Below are positions 58,831-64,000 of a DNA stretch of 64,000 nucleotides, one piece after another. Below the pieces are notes generated by a model. It searched no databases and was not told the DNA's origin. It was given only the letters and a program-made list of their open reading frames with translations. Numbering within the stretch: position 1 is the first letter of the stretch; each line of letters opens with the position of its first letter. A program made the position numbers and the translations under genes. Source of the DNA: Sternotherus odoratus (lineage: Eukaryota; Chordata; Testudines; Kinosternidae); contig JAVMKO010000007.1 in assembly GCA_032164245.1 (NCBI GenBank), positions 4,426,371 through 4,490,370 on the forward strand, read 5' to 3'.

Positions 58831-60333
58831 CTAAAACCAGAACATTTTAGTAAGTTATTTACAAAGTTTCACATTTCCAATTTTACTGCGTATTCTCATT
58901 AAATGAAGGGCCAAATTCAACTTGCTGCAAGTTGCCACAACCTCATTGATTTCAACTGCACCCACATACAGCAGAGCTGAGTTTGGTCCCAAGATCATAA
59001 CTCCTCCTCCACAAGATTCAAACCATGTACGGTTGATTTTATACTTCATTGTGGTACAGGAAAGAAGATCTTATATAACAGACATGTCCATTTTACTTTA
59101 CACTTATAAAGTATGCATGCTACAGCTGGCTCCTACAGTGGTTATCATTAAAATCTTGTCAAACTGCCTTAAGAAATAAATAATGTATCCTAGTATTTGT
59201 ACTGTTTCTTAGATATTCCCTGTGGCAAACTGAGAAATAGAGGGAACACTGCAAACACTGAGTTAACCACGTCTGTTTCTCTAAGGCAAAATGGCAAGGT
59301 TTTAACAATGACCAATGTATCTCCACAGCAGGTTGTCCCACGTCCCCTGATCTAATACCCTTGACTTTGCACTCGAATCAGAGATAACCCTAAGCCATGA
59401 AATTTGGATCCAGATCTCAAAGCTCCGAAAGTGGTCATTGCAGAATGCTAGGCTTCCATACACAACATGGTCTAGTTGGCATGGGTACGCTATAAGGAGC
59501 ACGGTGAAAACTGAAGTGGAAAGTGATATGTCTACATTAGCGGCACATCGCAAAAGGAAAAACTCCAGAGGTTAGGTCGGAAAAGCAACCACAATCTCAA
59601 ATGCTTGTCCAATTCCTAGCCAAATCTTTTGAAGATCCATCATGTAATCCTCTCCCAGCCCGTCGGTCACCTCTGAAGAGACTTTGAAAATGGGATGTTT
59701 GAAGGTGGAAGGAGTTGTGGGAAGGGACAGCTAAGGGCTGTGAGGGAGCCTAAAGGCACTGGCAATGCCTGCAGTACCAGTGAGTCCATGCTGGTACTAG
59801 TAATAGCAACAAGCTAATGGTGGAAATCGGGAAACCATTAATAAATATCAGTACACGTCTTCCTGAAGGAGACAGAGACAGGAAAACCTACCCTGGCTGG
59901 CATGGCTACCAGTCCCAGATGGGGCATGATCTCACCCACCCTGGCACACTGGAAAATGCTGAGATAGCCAAATTGTGGGGAGCGCAAGCAGATCTTTTTC
60001 AAGAGAGTAGCAAGAGCAGCTCCACAGGACGCTCCTCCCAGTGCCCTGATGGCATTATGTCTTTCCTACGCAGCGCAATGGAATTTGTGACTGAAGGCGG
60101 ATTGAAACCATGGCTCCAGAAATGGATAAGGACAGTATTTGGATCCGGGTTACCTCTTCTGAGAGTGCTACATGTTGTACAGGTTTCATTTTAAAATTCC
60201 GGGGAGAGGATTAGGTGGGACATTTGGGCACATGGGTTTGGGCCAAACTCCTCTTTCAAGCTTCTGGAATGACCAAATTCAGTCCTTGAGCAAGGACCTA
60301 GCACACCACCTCATCATGAGGTGATTTACTTAC
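58831..60333. other. DNAH6: DNAH6 intron, no gene
   Basis: An inverted-repeat relic (GGGCCAAATTCAACTTGCTG … GAGTTTGGTCCC) lies at 58907-58990. No exon recognised; a 125-codon frame at 59817-60194 lacks any signature. Confidence 0.45.
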
Positions 60334-60519
60334 ATCTACAAAGGCTGTCCTTAGTACAAGGTCTTTTACCCATCCTCCTAATGGCTTCAGAGAAGGGTAT
60401 GCTGCATTGGCCCAGAGCGCGGGAACTTGGTTGTTAAGAAAACTGTTGTATACTTTCTCCATCTCTTCCGACATCACCACAAAACCAGCAATAGCTTTGT
60501 TGAGGGTTTCTAAGGAGCT
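60334..60519 (-). CDS. DNAH6: DNAH6 exon (C-terminal region, coiled and helical)
   Basis: This 186-bp exon has exactly 62 codons, phase 0 at both ends. It starts [20 protein letters not shown] and continues [20 protein letters not shown] to [17 protein letters not shown](M/L)E and VP..W....YPSLKPLG.W are family signatures. The acceptor is TTTTTCAG and the donor GTAAGT. Confidence 0.94.
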
Positions 60520-61815
60520 CTGAAAAATAAAAATGTTATTGTGTACCAGACCATAAATACCTTTACCAAAGCTGCAATTTTGGAATGGCTGTTACGGGAG
60601 TTGTGGATCCATTAACTTCATTTAAAATAACACTCGTGGCTTTTAAATGCGGATGTGTGGATGCAATAATAAACATTTGAACCAATTTCACGGAGCACTG
60701 AGAACTGCCAAGTTAAAATCTGGGCTGCATGGGAAGCTGCCTGATCATGACCACCTCCTGCATAGCCAGGAACATTCTCAAGTCCCAGTCAGAGTCGGCC
60801 ATTGAGAGAACAGGAAGTCTCCTCATTGGCCTGTCGCATGACCCCCAGGGGTGGGTCTCAGATTCTGTGTTTTCTCTGGGATTAGGGACAAAGTTACTGA
60901 GTTTACAGAACTGTCAGCGGCAGGAAAGCAGTGCAGAAGAAGAGACAGTCTCTCTTTCCTCTCCCCGCCTTCCTGCACTCTGGCTGCTGAGGAATGGAGA
61001 CATCGAGTGTTAGAGATGGTTATTTGAACTGTCTGGAATGTTTTAAAATAATTTTAGATAGGTTTTACTGCAAAAATAAAGGCTTTTTTGATCAAAATAA
61101 TGTATACAGTGATTGTTGGCACTGTACGCCTCCCTCCCCACATAATCAGATTGTGGATTTTCATATGATTTACGGTCACAAACCACTAGCCCAAACCTTT
61201 CATTTTCCTTGTACTCTGGTCAAACGTTTTTCCACCCAAAATTAGTATACTCTCTTCTACAATGTTTTGACAGCAAGAGTAAACCAAATCTCTTGCACCC
61301 ATAACAATCTGTGCGGCCTTTCTCAGGTAAGGAGTTTAAATAATTTCTCGAGATGCTAAGGATGAAATCCACCTAGCAAAACTATCAAGTGGACAAGTAT
61401 GCAATGGTTGCAGGCATTTAATTAAACAGGTGATCCCGCCTCATAACAGAAATGGCTATTTAGGGCTAGATTATTCGTTATATACACCTTGGTCACTCCT
61501 CTCTGCTGCCCGTGGCACATAACAGCCTAGTCTCCTGTGGGCCAACATGCATTGGTCCTCATACTACTCCTCTTTAGGGGTGTAGAATACTAGCCCCCTT
61601 GCAGTCAGCCAGCTCTGCCTGCTCCCTCACCTGTCGGGGGAGGAACATCACAGTAAGTGCCCTTGCAGGGGTTGTGATTGTTGGTAACCCTCAGGTGCAC
61701 GGCACGCAAAGGGGTGCCCTTACACCACCACAGAGCACAGGGCGGGCCTATAATCTAGCTCTAGCTCCCGGTAACAGTGCCACCCAATGGAGAACGATTC
61801 AGTTGAGTGTCATAC
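60520..61815. other. DNAH6: DNAH6 intron, no gene
   Basis: No exon, RNA gene or classified repeat recognised. Confidence 0.45.
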
Positions 61816-61943
61816 TCTTAGCAAGTCGAGCAGATTGTTGAACCGATCCACTTCTTGCCCAAGTACGGTAGTTAAAGAGTCCATGCGTCCTTTGTCATCC
61901 TTGACAAAAAGGCTTTCCGAAGCAGTGTCTATTTCCAGTTTTC
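61816..61943 (-). CDS. DNAH6: DNAH6 exon (dynein, QEV.R(F/Y)N motif)
   Basis: This 128-bp exon begins two bases into a Gly codon and codes [20 protein letters not shown], then [20 protein letters not shown] and LR. S(L/M)..VL.QE..R(F/Y)N.LL is the conserved motif that precedes NKAI in axonemal heavy chains. The acceptor is GTTGCAG and the donor GTATGA. The six dynein exons together give 287 residues plus a stop in one frame. The next upstream exon is not recognisable before the window ends. Confidence 0.92.
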
Positions 61944-62150
61944 CTGCAACAGAAACCCTTGTTTATCACTCAGGAAGATCTGGTGTCACTACAGCGAGGG
62001 AAGGAGGAGAGGAACAATGTTATCCCTCGAGTGGAAAACTGCCAGTTTCCTTCCTGATGAGTTTAGCCTCCAAGTTGGCCTCTGCTAAAGAGCTCCTCAG
62101 GGACTGGAGGAAAATAACCCCCCTGCCCTGCTTGCTCCCACCCCATTTTT
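61944..62150. other. DNAH6: Upstream DNAH6 intron
   Basis: The preceding dynein exon was not found between here and the window end. Confidence 0.4.
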
Positions 62151-62700
62151 TGGAGTAGCTGCAGAGTTGCTCTGTGTTTGCTACAGCAGCCTGGGGTCTG
62201 GACACGCCTCCACCAGGCCCACCTTCCTCTACACAGGTCACGGAATCCGTGACTTCCAAAGGCCTCTGGGACTTCAGCCATGGAGCAGCAGGGAGCTGTA
62301 AGATATCCCTGCCACCTGAGGCAGTGGGCCCCCAAGCTTTCAGCCGCCATGGGCAGTGGAAGTACCCCGCAGCTCCCAGCCACTGCAGGCAAAGGGGGTA
62401 CCCCTCAGCTCCTGGCTGCTGCAGGGGACAGGGCCCCCCACTGCCACCACAGGGCAGGGGGACTCCAGCAGCTCCCCACTGTGGTTGTGATGGGGGATTC
62501 CCACAGTGCTTCCCTCCCCTGGTGAGGGGGTGGGGGGGACCCTGGAGCTCTGAGCCCCCACAGCTTCCCAGTCCCACCCATTTTGTCATGGATATTTTTA
62601 ATAAAAGTCAGGGATAGGTCATGGGCTTCTGTGAATTTTTCGTTATTGCCCCTGATCTGTCCATGACTTTTACTAAAAATATCCATGACAAGATCTTAGC
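62151..62700. repeat. GC-rich repeat ending in a hairpin
   Basis: 62586-62612 (TCATGGATATTTTTAATAAA) and 62662-62690 (complement, TTTTACTAAAAATATCCATG) form an imperfect inverted repeat. The upstream part contains CACGGAATCCGTGACTTCC, another short palindrome. Probably an old non-coding transposon or LTR piece. Confidence 0.5.
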
Positions 62701-64000
62701 CTTAGCGGTGGATCATTGAGTGGTGCACCCACCAGTCCCACTCTCCTTCTGACTCCCTGCTGGGTAACGCTGTGCAAGGAAGCCTGGGGAGAGCTAGGAT
62801 CTGTGCCCACCAGCCCCTAAAATCTTCCATGGGGCAGAGAGGCAGCAGGACCACTCGCAAGCTAGTGCCCTCCGTGCCCTCACAGGAGGGGCAGGATTTG
62901 TCCCTAACAATATACATGCTTGGACAAGAAAGCCCAGAGACTCAGCTGGTACAAATCAGCTGAACTGAAGTCAATGGAGCGGTGCCAATTTACCCCAGTT
63001 GAAGATCTGACCTCTGGTTAGATGAAATTTGATTCTTCTCCTGGTGCTGCTGTCTAACATGCAGCACTGCGAGCATGAAAACAGTTCACCAAATACAGAG
63101 TCTACAAACAACAATTTCCCATGAAAATAAAATGTACGTATTAGTGAGACGGAGTTCCAAAATACATGTTTGAAAGAGAAACCATTCAACCATTTGACAT
63201 TAAAAACATATTGAAACACACTCTTTTTAAAATGGGAACAAATTAAACATCTTCACAATGATTACGGAGCAGGGAATTTTAGTGATATTTCGCTAGCTGG
63301 GGAAGAGCTTAGGAAAAAACCCATAATTGCACCTGACGTGTTTGCATACTAACGGTATAATGGTGCATAATTTTCAAAACTGTAATTATTGTACAAAGAT
63401 TTAAGAGTCACAACTGTTTAGAAAAGCTTATGTTCTGACAAGCTAATTGGCATGACAGGATATCATAGCAACAAGATTCATTCTTTGTTCCGTTAGGGAA
63501 TCGTCACTGTTTTCTGGTGAACAGCTTTCATGATACATTTCCCAAGCTCTTAGGCGCATTATTTTATGGCAGGAGCTCTTCACACTGCCTTTATATGCAA
63601 TAGCTAAATTTCACAACATAATTTATGCCCTAACACTGCAATCAAAACCACATGGGCGGACCCTTCTGCCTGCCCGGAATGCCACTGAAGTCAATGGGGT
63701 TCTGCCAGCGTGGAATCCCATTGACTTGCACAGGATTTTCTGTGGGGTAAATGACGACTCCCTGGGCAGGTTTGATTGCAGGACTGGGGCCTTTGGTTGC
63801 ACATCTTAAAACTTCCTGTCCCAATATGAGGAGACTCCCCTTTGTCTCCAGCATGCAGGGTGTTAAGCTTGCCCACTTCTTCAATAGGTGCTGGAGGGAA
63901 GATATTTAAGAGTGACTGGGAAAGGGAGACTGTCTTTGGGAAGGCAGGCCTCCACAGTCAGACCATAGAGCACTGGGTTTAGCCTCAAGCTAAGAATATT
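62701..64000. other. DNAH6: Upstream DNAH6 intron, no gene
   Basis: Short inverted-repeat relics occur near 62950-63012 and 63680-63735 (CACTGAAGTCAATGGGGTTC … GGAATCCCATTGACTT). No exon recognised. Confidence 0.4.

Noticed and set aside
62020..62617. Long Pro/Gly-rich frames on both strands
   Set aside because: Low-complexity GC-rich repeat, with no conserved domain.
61944..64000. Next upstream DNAH6 exon
   Set aside because: No minus-strand frame with the expected dynein residues and splice sites was seen.

Overview
The window is vertebrate nuclear DNA: split genes with GT-AG introns, CR1 LINE fragments throughout, MIR-like and hAT elements, and long (CA)n tracts. A tRNA-derived SINE whose tail matches the CR1 3' end (56041-56213, the Cry I type described in cryptodiran turtles), together with a DIRS retrotransposon and many CR1 copies, points to a turtle, probably Cryptodira. 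This is inferred from repeat content only.

Two protein-coding genes are present, placed tail to tail. On the + strand, positions 9501-48799 carry eight exons (equivalent to exons 3-10) and the 3' UTR of a homomer-type nicotinic acetylcholine receptor subunit. Its cytoplasmic loop and fourth transmembrane segment look like alpha-8 (CHRNA8), a paralogue of CHRNA7 known from birds and absent in mammals. All eight exons join in one open frame of 438 codons plus a stop, and exon sizes match the CHRNA7 plan. Exons 1-2 were not found and probably lie upstream. On the - strand, positions 61943-52353 carry the last six exons of an axonemal dynein heavy chain, most like DNAH6. The 3.5 kb between the two poly(A) signals holds a long (CA)n tract, a perfect 36-bp-arm palindrome and a 32-bp tandem duplication, but no gene.

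The introns are packed with mobile DNA. 1-9500: CR1 pieces, a solo LTR, a small MITE and microsatellites. Intron 3 (9546-16392): two recent, sense-oriented, non-autonomous LTR retrotransposons. One encodes only Gag plus a possible protease remnant, with a tRNA-Leu-type primer site. The other encodes only a triple CCHC-knuckle protein, with a tRNA-Ala-type primer site. Intron 5: a 1-kb foldback element with tRNA-like modules. Intron 6: a hAT element nested in another DNA transposon, then a nearly full-length 5.65-kb DIRS retrotransposon (22951-28602) with Gag, RT/RNase H, tyrosine recombinase, inverted termini and the diagnostic internal complementary region, but with several frameshifts. Intron 8: opposed CR1 fragments, a gypsy integrase tail and a second hAT copy. 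Intron 9: an old LTR relative, a DIRS-terminus-like relic and a CR1 copy about 1.1 kb long. The dynein introns hold a third hAT copy, a palindromic MITE and the SINE.

No tRNA or rRNA gene, CRISPR array or bacterial-type operon was found.
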